NCBI GenBank assembly: GCA_900465685.1
Contig: UEGR01000021.1
Location: 98,302-162,301, forward strand
DNA length: 64,000 nt
Direction of reading: 5' to 3'
Origin: Hyphomicrobiales bacterium
GTDB lineage: Bacteria > Pseudomonadota > Alphaproteobacteria > Rhizobiales > Rhizobiaceae
A program made the translations under genes and the position numbers. Numbering within the stretch: the first letter of the stretch is position 1; every line of letters starts with the position of its first letter. Of this stretch, positions 18,385 to 27,550 are shown one piece after another. Under the pieces are notes generated by a model. It was not told the origin of the DNA. It worked only from the letters and a program-made list of their open reading frames with translations, and searched no databases.

Positions 18385-18771
18385 TCAAATCCCGCGCAGG
18401 CGGTCCGTATCGCGGCGTTCTTTCTTGGTGGGGCGTCCAGCGCCGCTCTCACGCTGCGGCAGAGCTGTGACTGTCGGATCGCTCGAAGATACCGGAGCTG
18501 GCGACATATCTTGATAGAGAAGCTGGGCTTCGGGTGCGGGGCCACGCCGCTCGCCGGGCAGAAGCACCTTGTAAACGAGGATGCGGCGATCAAGTGTAAC
18601 GGTCAGCACATCGCCGACTTTCACCTGATGTGCAGCCTGATCAATCTTGTCGCGGTTGACCCGGACCTTGCCGCCGACGGCGAGTTTCGCCGCCAGCGAT
18701 CTTGATTTGACCACGCGCGCGAAAAACAGCCACTTGTCGATACGCTGTCTTCCGCTCGGTTCACCGGTCAT
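18385..18771 (-). CDS. RNA-binding S4 domain protein (Hsp15-like), 128 aa
   Basis: Small protein with an S4 RNA-binding fold at residues 8-55 (QRIDKWLFFARVVKSRSLA, then KVRVNRDKI), resembling Hsp15/HslR, which rescues free 50S subunits carrying nascent chains. A basic tail ends RPTKKERRDTDRLRGI. Its ATG is 1 base from the helicase stop (18773-18775), so it is almost certainly co-transcribed with the helicase. Identity to HslR itself is inferred from the domain. Confidence 0.9.
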   Translation of the reverse strand: MTGEPSGRQRIDKWLFFARVVKSRSLAAKLAVGGKVRVNRDKIDQAAHQVKVGDVLTVTLDRRILVYKVLLPGERRGPAPEAQLLYQDMSPAPVSSSDPTVTALPQRESGAGRPTKKERRDTDRLRGI

Positions 18772-18772
18772 C

Positions 18773-21700
18773 TTACTTCTTCATCTGCTCCTTGAGAGCC
18801 AGAAGCTTGGCGAACGGCGAATCGGGATCGATCCGTGCGGGGCGTTCCTGCTCGAAGCGCTTGTTGCCCTGCGATGCGCCATGAGGGGCACCATGCTCGC
18901 GCTTTGGCTGGCGGTCACGACCGCCGCCGTCACGGGGCTTGCCCTTAAAGCCTTCGCGCTTGCCCTGACCTTCGCCGTCATGATTGTGACGCTTGTTCTT
19001 GTCGAAACGCTTGCCGCCACGCGCATTCTGCTCGTCGCCGCCTTCGGACTTGCGCGCCTCGCCCTGCTGACCACGATTGTTCTGGCCACCATGACGCTGA
19101 CGGTTGTTCTGTTCCTGATTGCGGTTACGACCTTCGAAACGGCCCTGACGCCACAGGAGAACCGGCTTCGGCTCTTCAACAACCGCGTCACCGGCAGGTG
19201 CAGCGGCTTCGGCAACGGGGGCTTCCGCAGCTGGTGCTGGCTCTTCAGCCTTCACTTCTACAGCGACAACCGGTGCTGGCACTGGTTCTGCAGCAGGCAC
19301 GGCAGGCTTTTCAGCTTCCGCTGCAACAGCGGAAACGGCGACGCCTGCATCCTTGGCAGCAGCTTCGGCAGCAAAGGCATCCAGTTCTGCAAGCTTGGCC
19401 GCAACATCGGCTGCTTCCATCGCCTCATGGCGATAGCCCAGGCTCTTGAGGATTTCTTCCATGTCTTCGGTGGTCGCACCGAGGATCGACATCATGGCAG
19501 GCGTGACGATGAAACGTCCGCCGTCATAAGCGCCATCCGGACGAACACCCGAACCCGGACGCCAGGCCAGAGCCGGACGGATGAGATCGGCAAGACGTTC
19601 CAGAATGTCGATACGAACTGCACGACGGCCAAGCACGCGATAGCCTGCCAGACGGTAGAACATCGGATCGAAAGCCGGATCGACGACAACCGACGTACGA
19701 CCAGCAGCCAGAACATTGACCACATCGCCGTAACCGGCACGCTCGCGGCCATCGTTCTTCAAGGCCCAGAGCAGCGTGATGAGACCGGCAGGAGCCGGCT
19801 TCAGCAGCATGGGCATGAAGACGTGATAGGCACCGAAACGCACGCCGAGACGACGGAGCGCCGCACGCGAATCTTGATCGAGACCGCGTACTTCCTCCAC
19901 CACCTCACGGCGCTGGAGAATACCGAGGTTCTCGACGATCTGGAAAGCCAGACCGCGCGTCATGCCGGTCAGCGCGTCTGCACCAGCCAGATCGGTCAGG
20001 GGCTTCAAAACGGTTTCGATGTGATGCGCCACGAAACGGTCAATGCGCGCAGCGACCTTGTCCCGTGCGGGACCGGTGAGCTGTTCGTCGGCAAGGATCA
20101 CCGTGCGCGGCTTCAGAATGTCGTCACCTGCAACCAAAGTTGCGACGGTCGCACCGACCCAGCGCAAGACGCCGTCCGAACCAAGCGCGAAGTCTCCGTT
20201 GGGAGCAGCCGCAAAGCGCTCCGCACGGCGATCGAACTCGGCGGCCAGCGCCTTTTGCGCAGCCGTCTTCACTGCCTTCGCGTCCGGCCCCTCGGCCTGG
20301 ACGTCGGCGGTGAAACGGAATCCTTCCAGTTGCCCAATATTGTGGCCTTCGACACTCACGTCTCCGGCCGGGCTGATTTCTGCTTCAAGCATGGCATTCT
20401 CTCTCAGGCGCCTCATAAGCACGCTTGTCCTGCGGTCTACAAAGCGTTTCGTCAACCTTTCATGCAGCGCGTCGGACAATCTGTCCTCTATTTCGCGCGT
20501 CTTTTCCTGCCAGTGTGTCGGATCGGCAAGCCAACCGGGCCTATGCGACACAAAAGTCCAGGTTCGAATTTGCGCCACGCGGTGCGACAGAGTGTCGATT
20601 TCCCCCTCTGTACTGTCGGCGCGGCGCACCTGTTCGCTCATATAATCTTCATCGACGCTCCCTCGGCGCACTAGATCCTGATAGATAGACGCAATGATAT
20701 CGGCATGTTGTGCCGGTGCGATCTTACGATAATCGGGAAGCGCACAGGCATCCCACAAAAGTTCAATTCGCGCCGGCGTTGTCGCAAGGCGCACAATCTC
20801 TCCGTCTTTCGACAGATTTTCAAGCGCCTGCTGGTCAACAGCCGGCAAAGCCTTGGCAAGCCCCTCGACCGGGGCCGGGGTTTCCAGTGATCGGCGCAGT
20901 GCCTCAATCGACGAGAAGTCGAAACGCTCCGTGCGCCATTGCAGCACTTTCACCGGATCGAAATTATGCGCTTCCACCCGCTCGACCAGTTCGTCGTCGA
21001 AGGGCTGCACCTGCCCCGTCACACCAAATGTGCCGTCGCGCAGATGGCGACCGGCGCGACCGGCGATCTGCCCCACTTCGGCAGGCGTGAGATCACGGAA
21101 CTGATAGCCATCGAACTTACGGTTCTGCGCGAAGGCCACATGATCGACATCGAGATTGAGGCCCATGCCGATGGCATCTGTCGCCACAAGAAAATCTACG
21201 TCGCCCGACTGATAAAGCTCGACCTGCGCGTTGCGCGTGCGCGGCGACAAAGCGCCCATCACCACAGCAGCCCCGCCGCGTTGGCGACGGATCAACTCGG
21301 CAATCGCGTAAACCTCATCGGCAGAAAATGCGACGATGGCAGACCGGTTCGGCAGGCGCGTGATCTTCTTGGAACCGGCATAGGCCAGATGCGACAGGCG
21401 CGGGCGTGTTACCACATTAATGCCGCGCAGGAGTTTTTCCAGAATGGTGCGCATGGTCGCGGCACCGAGCAGAAGTGTTTCCTGTCGTCCGCGCAGATGT
21501 AAAATACGGTCTGTGAAAATATGTCCGCGTTCAAGATCGCCAGCGAGTTGCACTTCGTCGATGGCGACGAATGCCACATCGGTGCGGCGCGGCATGGCTT
21601 CCACAGTGCAAACGGAATAACGCGCAGTGGGCGGGACGATCTTTTCCTCGCCGGTGACCAGCGCGACATTAGCCACGCCGACCCGTTCGACGACACGATT

Positions 21701-21871
21701 GTAGACCTCGCGCGCCAGAAGGCGCAGCGGCAGGCCGATCATGCCGCTCCCGTGCGACAGCATACGCTCGATTGCGAGATGGGTTTTGCCGGTATTGGTT
21801 GGCCCCAGCACCGCAGTCACGTCGCGGCCGCTCAGGGTCAGCGGCAAATCATGGGCAGGGCGTTGGTTCAT
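18773..21871 (-). CDS. Suv3-like superfamily 2 helicase with long low-complexity tail, 1032 aa
   Basis: DExH-type RNA/DNA helicase related to mitochondrial Suv3. It carries GPTNTGKTHLAIE (motif I), AIDEVQLAGD (motif II, DEVQ), VATDAIGMGLNL and QIAGRAGR (motif VI). The C-terminal 180 residues are Ala/Glu/Pro-rich and then Arg/Gly/Asn/Gln-rich, likely disordered and RNA-binding. The ATG at 21871 (MNQRPAHDLPLTLSG) was chosen over the 21946 frame start. The S4 protein follows after 1 base. Role in RNA turnover is inferred from Suv3. Upstream lies an unusual 760-base regulatory-looking region. Confidence 0.92.
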   Translation of the reverse strand: MNQRPAHDLPLTLSGRDVTAVLGPTNTGKTHLAIERMLSHGSGMIGLPLRLLAREVYNRVVERVGVANVALVTGEEKIVPPTARYSVCTVEAMPRRTDVAFVAIDEVQLAGDLERGHIFTDRILHLRGRQETLLLGAATMRTILEKLLRGINVVTRPRLSHLAYAGSKKITRLPNRSAIVAFSADEVYAIAELIRRQRGGAAVVMGALSPRTRNAQVELYQSGDVDFLVATDAIGMGLNLDVDHVAFAQNRKFDGYQFRDLTPAEVGQIAGRAGRHLRDGTFGVTGQVQPFDDELVERVEAHNFDPVKVLQWRTERFDFSSIEALRRSLETPAPVEGLAKALPAVDQQALENLSKDGEIVRLATTPARIELLWDACALPDYRKIAPAQHADIIASIYQDLVRRGSVDEDYMSEQVRRADSTEGEIDTLSHRVAQIRTWTFVSHRPGWLADPTHWQEKTREIEDRLSDALHERLTKRFVDRRTSVLMRRLRENAMLEAEISPAGDVSVEGHNIGQLEGFRFTADVQAEGPDAKAVKTAAQKALAAEFDRRAERFAAAPNGDFALGSDGVLRWVGATVATLVAGDDILKPRTVILADEQLTGPARDKVAARIDRFVAHHIETVLKPLTDLAGADALTGMTRGLAFQIVENLGILQRREVVEEVRGLDQDSRAALRRLGVRFGAYHVFMPMLLKPAPAGLITLLWALKNDGRERAGYGDVVNVLAAGRTSVVVDPAFDPMFYRLAGYRVLGRRAVRIDILERLADLIRPALAWRPGSGVRPDGAYDGGRFIVTPAMMSILGATTEDMEEILKSLGYRHEAMEAADVAAKLAELDAFAAEAAAKDAGVAVSAVAAEAEKPAVPAAEPVPAPVVAVEVKAEEPAPAAEAPVAEAAAPAGDAVVEEPKPVLLWRQGRFEGRNRNQEQNNRQRHGGQNNRGQQGEARKSEGGDEQNARGGKRFDKNKRHNHDGEGQGKREGFKGKPRDGGGRDRQPKREHGAPHGASQGNKRFEQERPARIDPDSPFAKLLALKEQMKK

Positions 21872-22074
21872 GCCAATAATAGAATTCCCGGTGCAGGCAC
21901 CCCAACATGCAATTGGGAGGCCGATTGTCGTGTCTTGCGATAGCACTATACGACCTTGGCCGAAAGCGCTCCTGTTAAGTTTGAACCACCCGCGATTTTA
22001 AAATAGGCAGCCCGACATTTTTTACAAATGGCCGATCTCAGCGAACGACCCGATTTAACGAATAGAACGACTCT

Positions 22075-22230
22075 GGAACGAATCGGCTACGAATCGCTGA
22101 CTCTGATTCCTTCGCCTTTTGTTCACGGCAACATATGGTAACCGGATTGTCGATAGCCACCATATGCTGAATCTCATAGATGCGACGTCCCAACATAAAC
22201 AGAACAGAACGCGATTGGCGTTAACTTTTG
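22075..22230. repeat. direct repeat unit 1 (156 bp)
   Basis: Starts with GAACGAATCGGCTACGAATC and ends with TTGGCGTTAACTTTTG. Shares colinear anchors with unit 2: paired GAATC sites 11 bases apart, TTTGTTC, two CATAT-centred sites, and the GGCGTTAAC end. The interior has diverged. Confidence 0.65.
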
Positions 22231-22271
22231 CCAGAAGCGCGTCAACAGCTTATGACAGCACTTTGAGCAGT

Positions 22272-22287
22272 TTAAAGAAAACTTAAC
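22272..22287 (+). promoter_or_regulatory. candidate CtrA box (TTAA-N7-TTAAC)
   Basis: The sequence TTAAAGAAAACTTAAC matches the alphaproteobacterial CtrA consensus exactly. It lies between the two repeat units, about 400 bases upstream of the helicase start. Binding is inferred from the motif only. Confidence 0.45.
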
Positions 22288-22356
22288 AATTCCTAATAGT
22301 TGGTTATCGAAAATCAAGTCGCGAAAGCCATTTTCATTAACCTTCAGGCCAAAGCC

Positions 22357-22513
22357 GGAACGAATCGGCGACGAATCGGTGATTGATCAATTTTCTCTCT
22401 TTGTTCTCACCATATCTGGTAGGCTTTCACCAAAGCGCACCATATTGGAACATCGATTACCGCAACGATACACCCGAAAACCGGACAGAGAAGCCGTTTG
22501 GCGTTAACCTTTG
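22357..22513. repeat. direct repeat unit 2 (157 bp)
   Basis: Starts with GAACGAATCGGCGACGAATC and ends with TTGGCGTTAACCTTTG. Start-to-start distance from unit 1 is 282 bases. Confidence 0.65.
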
Positions 22514-22570
22514 AACGCTCAAGCGGAACCCTCCCCGTCTGCATTCGCCATCAAGCCTGTCATTGCGGAC

Positions 22571-22605
22571 ATAAAAAGGCAGGCTGCGGAAACCCACAGC
22601 CTGCC
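22571..22605 (-). terminator. intrinsic terminator of the thiolase gene
   Basis: GGCAGGCTG (22578-22586)/CAGCCTGCC (22597-22605) arms. On the minus strand the stem is followed by TTTTTAT. It lies about 30 bases past the thiolase stop. Confidence 0.85.
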
Positions 22606-22633
22606 CGAAAGATAAAGCCTGATCGGAAGCAGA

Positions 22634-23944
<1,311 letters not shown>

Positions 23945-24004
23945 TTAGCGGATGCGGATCATCCCCCAGACGCTAAAATGGCAGCATTGAAACAGGAGGT
24001 TCCC

Positions 24005-24436
24005 ATGGTCCAACTCACGCTCGATCAGGCCAATTCCATCATCGCAACAGCCTTTGCCAAAGCCAGCGATCTAAAGCTCAAGCCGCTTGCCGTCTCGGTT
24101 TTCGATGCAGGCGGCAATCTCAAGGCGTTTCAGCGCCAGGACGGCACGTCGATCCTCCGCTTCGAGATTGCATCCGGTAAAGCCTTTGGCGCTCTGGCGG
24201 TCGGGACCGGCTCGCGCTGGCTGCACAATCAGGCAAAGGATCGCCCGCATTTTCTGGAAGGCCTCTCCGGCGTTTCCGGCGGCAAAATCGTTCCAGTACC
24301 TGGCGGCGTCATCATCAAGAATAGCGATGGAGAAATTGTTGGCGCGGTCGGCGTTTCGGGAGATACGTCAGACAATGATGAAGCTGTCGCCATTGCTGGC
24401 ATAGAAAAGGCCGGTTTCACCGCAGACGCCGGTTGA
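24005..24436 (+). CDS. GlcG/HbpS family heme-binding-like protein, 143 aa
   Basis: Small alpha/beta protein of the GlcG/HbpS (DUF336) family: LDQANSIIATAFAKASDLKL, then VFDAGGNLKAFQRQDG, PVPGGVIIKNSDGEIVGAVG and SGDTSDNDEAVA. Relatives bind heme or cobalamin-related cofactors, or occur with diol and glycolate metabolism; none of those genes are nearby. AGGAGGT precedes the ATG at 24005, which beats the in-frame ATG at 23978. It is followed by a strong terminator. The exact role is unknown. Confidence 0.88.
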   Translation: MVQLTLDQANSIIATAFAKASDLKLKPLAVSVFDAGGNLKAFQRQDGTSILRFEIASGKAFGALAVGTGSRWLHNQAKDRPHFLEGLSGVSGGKIVPVPGGVIIKNSDGEIVGAVGVSGDTSDNDEAVAIAGIEKAGFTADAG

Positions 24437-24446
24437 ACTGAAAAAG

Positions 24447-24482
24447 AAGAAGGCCGCCCAATAATAGCGGCCTTCATTTTTT
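24447..24482. terminator. bidirectional terminator
   Basis: GAAGGCCGC/GCGGCCTTC arms with AAAAAG on the left and a T-run (ATTTTTTAT) on the right. It ends the GlcG-like gene and could also end the small minus-strand gene at 24488-24688. Confidence 0.85.
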
Positions 24483-24487
24483 ATCTT

Positions 24488-24688
24488 TTATCGCAAGTTC
24501 TTGTGGGCGAAATGCACTATAGCCCTTGCGCTATTTTCGTCCAACCGCCCGTCAAGATTAGGTGTGTCAGACATATATTTCGAGAAATTATCTTTATAAT
24601 CTGCATTATCTATAACATTAAAAAAAGAAGATGCAGATCTAAAAGAAACGCTGGAATTTAATATGATTGCCTTGATGATATCATTCAT
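24488..24688 (-). CDS. small hypothetical protein in an AT-rich island, 66 aa
   Basis: Begins MNDIIKAIILNSSVSFRSAS and ends with HFAHKNLR. The sequence is not obviously a shadow frame: no other gene overlaps, and composition is far more AT-rich than the rest of the window. GGTGG lies about 7 bases before the ATG at 24688. It is flanked by two terminators, so it is its own unit if transcribed. I do not recognise the family. Lower base composition suggests recent acquisition, or simply an intergenic island with a chance frame. Confidence 0.4.
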   Translation of the reverse strand: MNDIIKAIILNSSVSFRSASSFFNVIDNADYKDNFSKYMSDTPNLDGRLDENSARAIVHFAHKNLR

Positions 24689-24831
24689 TGATAGCCACCA
24701 TTAAATAAATTTATAATACACAGTACTTTTCAACGGCTACATTGAGGCAAAAAAATGTCCGGTCAGTTTAGACCGACTTGCGACCGGCGATTTATTCTTC
24801 GTTTCTCTAAAATTCCGAAAGATAATAAAAG

Positions 24832-24866
24832 AAAACGCCGCTCCCGGTTTCCCGGAAACGGCGTTT
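24832..24866 (-). terminator. intrinsic terminator of rpmF
   Basis: AAAACGCCG/CGGCGTTTT arms with an inner CCCGG/CCGGG pairing. On the minus strand it is followed by CTTTTATTATC. It lies about 45 bases beyond the rpmF stop. Confidence 0.85.
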
Positions 24867-24908
24867 TTGAAACGTGTCTGCTAGGCTGCGGTAACCGCAG
24901 CGTCAGAC

Positions 24909-25088
24909 CTATTCCTTAGCTTCGAGGACCTGACGGCCGCGATACATACCGCTCTTCAGATCGATATGATGCGGACGACGAAGTTCGCCCGAGTTCTTGT
25001 CCTCGACATAGGTCGGGGCCTTCAGAGCGTCAGCCGAACGGCGCATGCCGCGCTTCGACGGAGACGTTTTTCTTTTAGGTACTGCCAT
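24909..25088 (-). CDS. rpmF: 50S ribosomal protein L32 (bL32), 59 aa
   Basis: Translation of the minus strand from the ATG at 25088 gives [20 protein letters not shown], then [20 protein letters not shown], ending with a TAG at 24909-24911. This is the classic bL32 start and the cysteine-free type. The gene is short and easily missed. It lies 150 bases downstream of mtgA on the same strand and ends at a strong terminator. Confidence 0.96.
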   Translation of the reverse strand: MAVPKRKTSPSKRGMRRSADALKAPTYVEDKNSGELRRPHHIDLKSGMYRGRQVLEAKE

Positions 25089-25238
25089 GGATCCAGCTCC
25101 ACTGATCGGTCAATAAACGTCCGGCACGGCCCCGGTGGAGCCTGTCACAGCGGACAAAATTCCGGAAAGTCAGGTGCCTATACACGCTCTTGCGGGCTTT
25201 GACCAGTCGGAGTCTGATCTTTTTTTCATGACTCGCAT

Positions 25239-26006
25239 TTATTGTACGCAGGCCACATAGGGACCGGAGCGTACCGCGCGACCGGCAACGATCCGCGCGA
25301 TGCGCTGCATGTTGCGGGTCGGCTTGGCCGGATTGCGCAGCGCCGGATTGGGCAATGTCACAGCCAGAAGCGCTGCCTGCTGCGCATTGAGCTTTGCCGC
25401 CGGTCGCTTGAAATAATGCTGGGCGGCGGCTTCGATGCCGTAAATGCCTGGCCCCCACTCGGCGATGTTCAGATAGATCTCCATGATCCGGCGCTTGGAC
25501 AGGATCGCGTCCGCGGCCAGCGCCAGCGGAAATTCCAGCCCCTTGCGGATGAAAGAACGCCCATTCCACAGGAAGAGATTCTTCACCGTCTGCATAGTGA
25601 TGGTGGAAGCGCCCCGGCTTGGGCCGCCTTCGCCGGCATCATCCAGCACAATGCTCAGCTGATGCCAGTCCACACCGCCATGACTGCAAAACTGGCCGTC
25701 CTCCGCCATCATCACCGCATTGATTACATTCGGCGAAATATCATCGATGCTCACCCAGCGCCGGTCGACATTCTGAAACAGGACATAGTCCTTCACCATC
25801 AGCATTGAGACCGGGCGCACGAAGGGGATTGAATAAACGAGGAGGAGAAAGAGCGGCAACACCGCCAGCACCAGCAAAACCCGGAACGCCAGAATGATCC
25901 GGCGTCCCCACACGGGATCGGCCAGATAACTGCGCCCGTTTTTGCTCTTTAAGATGATTTTGGCCACGTCCACCGCCTGATGTACTCCCCCAGCGACATA
26001 AACCAT
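25239..26006 (-). CDS. mtgA: monofunctional peptidoglycan transglycosylase, 255 aa
   Basis: Membrane-anchored GT51 enzyme that polymerises lipid II into glycan strands. One N-terminal helix (about residues 37-60, ILAFRVLLVLAVLPLFLLLV) precedes the catalytic domain, with motifs AEDGQFCSHGGVDW, GASTITMQTVKNLFL and RRIMEIYLNIAEWG. There is no transpeptidase domain. The ATG at 26006 has a poor ribosome-binding site; a GTG near 25970 after GGGGGAG is a reasonable alternative. Divergent from the prenyl synthase and followed by rpmF. Confidence 0.93.
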   Translation of the reverse strand: MVYVAGGVHQAVDVAKIILKSKNGRSYLADPVWGRRIILAFRVLLVLAVLPLFLLLVYSIPFVRPVSMLMVKDYVLFQNVDRRWVSIDDISPNVINAVMMAEDGQFCSHGGVDWHQLSIVLDDAGEGGPSRGASTITMQTVKNLFLWNGRSFIRKGLEFPLALAADAILSKRRIMEIYLNIAEWGPGIYGIEAAAQHYFKRPAAKLNAQQAALLAVTLPNPALRNPAKPTRNMQRIARIVAGRAVRSGPYVACVQ

Positions 26007-26139
26007 TCTTTAATAATATAGAACCCGATTCCATAATCCTGTGTTGGAAACAAGCCGGAAACATATCGTTTGATGACCGTCTGATGAAAAAGCCTGTGCT
26101 GATCGATATGCCCAGTTGACCAAATTAGCGCTTTCGTCC

Positions 26140-27066
26140 ATGCCGATCATCATGGAACATGTGACTGTCGAATTCACCGATGCCCTGAACCATCGCGCCC
26201 ACGAAGTGGAAGCGATGCTGATCGGGCTTCTTGATGAGCGCCTGCGCAGCGGTGAGATCGCCCGCCCGGAACGGCTGATTGCCGCCATGCGTCACGGTGT
26301 GCTGAATGGTGGCAAACGGCTGCGTCCGTTCCTGGTTGTGGAAAGTGCTGCACTATTCGGCAAGAGCGGCGACGCCGTGCTACGGGTTGCGGCGGCACTG
26401 GAATGCATCCATTGCTATTCGCTCGTTCACGACGATCTTCCCGCCATGGACGATGATGATCTGCGCCGCGGCCAGCCAACGGTGCACAAGGCCTTTGACG
26501 AAGCGGCTGCGATTCTCGCGGGCGACAGCCTTCTTACCTACGCTTTCGACATTGTTGCCTCTGACGAGACCGATCTCGATTCGTCCGTGCGCGTACAACT
26601 GGTTTCCGCCCTCGCCCGTGCCTCGGGCCTTGGCGGCATGGCGGGCGGGCAGGCCCTCGATCTGATGGCCGAGACAAAGAAGCCGGACGAAGCTGGCATC
26701 ATAACGCTTCAGGCGATGAAAACCGGCGCGCTGATCCGCTTTGCCTGCGAGGCAGGGGCGATCATCGCCGACGCCTCCCGCGAAGATCGCGAACGCATGG
26801 CGGAGTTCGGTTCAGCCATCGGTCTTGCTTTCCAGCTTGCCGACGACCTTCTGGACGTGACGGCAGATGCCGCTGCAATGGGCAAGGCGACTGGCAAGGA
26901 TGCAGCTGCCGGCAAGGCAACCCTTGTGGCACTGCATGGCATCGACTGGACGCGCAAGCAATTGTCGGGCCTTGTCGCTCAGGCGGAAAGCCTGCTTGCT
27001 CCTTTCGGCAAGGATGCCGATATTCTCAAGCAGGCTGCGCGATTCATCGCCGAACGCCAGAGCTAA
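26140..27066 (+). CDS. ispA: polyprenyl (farnesyl/geranylgeranyl) diphosphate synthase, 308 aa
   Basis: Head-to-tail condensation of isopentenyl diphosphate. The first Asp-rich motif is DDLPAMDDDDLRRG and the second DDLLD; GGKRLRP and a GQALDL helix complete the family. Chain length (FPP versus GGPP) cannot be decided by eye. Three starts are possible: TTG 26116, ATG 26140 and ATG 26152, none with a strong ribosome-binding site; 26140 is a compromise. ispG, another isoprenoid gene, lies 1.8 kb downstream. Ends 4 bases before the convergent HxlR gene. Confidence 0.9.
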   Translation: MPIIMEHVTVEFTDALNHRAHEVEAMLIGLLDERLRSGEIARPERLIAAMRHGVLNGGKRLRPFLVVESAALFGKSGDAVLRVAAALECIHCYSLVHDDLPAMDDDDLRRGQPTVHKAFDEAAAILAGDSLLTYAFDIVASDETDLDSSVRVQLVSALARASGLGGMAGGQALDLMAETKKPDEAGIITLQAMKTGALIRFACEAGAIIADASREDRERMAEFGSAIGLAFQLADDLLDVTADAAAMGKATGKDAAAGKATLVALHGIDWTRKQLSGLVAQAESLLAPFGKDADILKQAARFIAERQS

Positions 27067-27069
27067 TGC

Positions 27070-27528
27070 TCAAAGATCGTCTTCTCGGACCTTGATCAGA
27101 ACGACATCATCGACAGAAAGTATGCGCCCATCCTGCGCGCGCACGTCGAGCTTGGCAATGTTCTGACCAGACACGCTGTCGACCAGCCGTGAATGCGGTT
27201 CCTCCGGCGCGAAGAGATGCTTCTCGCCCCATTGCCGCAGAGAGACCACGACCGGCAGAAGATCGCGCCCTTTCGCAGTCAGCACATATTCCTGATGCGC
27301 ACCGCCATTGGGATCGGGCACGCTTTCCAGAATACCTTCGCCCGTCAGCTTGCGCAGACGCTCGGCCAGAATATTGCGCGCAATGCCCAGATTCTTCTGA
27401 AAAGCGCTGAAGCGTGTCACGCCATCAAAGGCCTCCCGCACGATCAGCAGCGACCACCAGTCACCGATTACATCCAGCGCCCGCGCACTGGGACAATAGT
27501 CGCCTTTCAGGCTCTTCTTGCGAACCAT
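27070..27528 (-). CDS. HxlR family transcriptional regulator, 152 aa
   Basis: Winged-helix regulator with the HxlR core: CPSARALDVIGDWWSLLIVREAF, FSAFQKNLGIARNILAERLRKL and the wing YVLTAKGRDLLPVV. A 40-residue C-terminal extension beyond the usual domain ends at VLIKVREDDL. The ATG at 27528 was chosen because GGAG lies 7 bases upstream; the ATG at 27543 would lack one. Divergent from an MFS transporter gene, with two matching operator-like sites between them, so it probably represses that transporter and itself. Confidence 0.9.
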   Translation of the reverse strand: MVRKKSLKGDYCPSARALDVIGDWWSLLIVREAFDGVTRFSAFQKNLGIARNILAERLRKLTGEGILESVPDPNGGAHQEYVLTAKGRDLLPVVVSLRQWGEKHLFAPEEPHSRLVDSVSGQNIAKLDVRAQDGRILSVDDVVLIKVREDDL

Positions 27529-27550
27529 CTTCACTCCATTCATTCAATCT

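Larger units (their letters stand above)
21872..22633. promoter_or_regulatory. unusual 762-base intergenic region with CcrM, CtrA-type and repeated operator-like sites
   Basis: No supportable gene. The stretch holds eight GANTC sites (five within 22069-22109), one exact TTAA-N7-TTAAC box (22272-22287), and two diverged copies of a 156-base unit (22075-22230 and 22357-22513). It also holds four ACCATATGGT-like sites. It lies upstream of the helicase and downstream of the thiolase terminator. Functions are not known; see the findings. Confidence 0.6.

Noticed and set aside
18647-20674. 675-codon open frame on the plus strand opposite the helicase
   Set aside because: Antisense shadow of a high-GC gene: no ribosome-binding site, no family resemblance, and the opposite strand has clear helicase motifs.
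22000-22600. Reading the GANTC/CtrA region as the chromosome replication origin
   Set aside because: No cluster of DnaA boxes seen and none of the usual origin neighbours (hemE, maf, parAB, gidAB, dnaA); kept only as an unexplained regulatory-like region.
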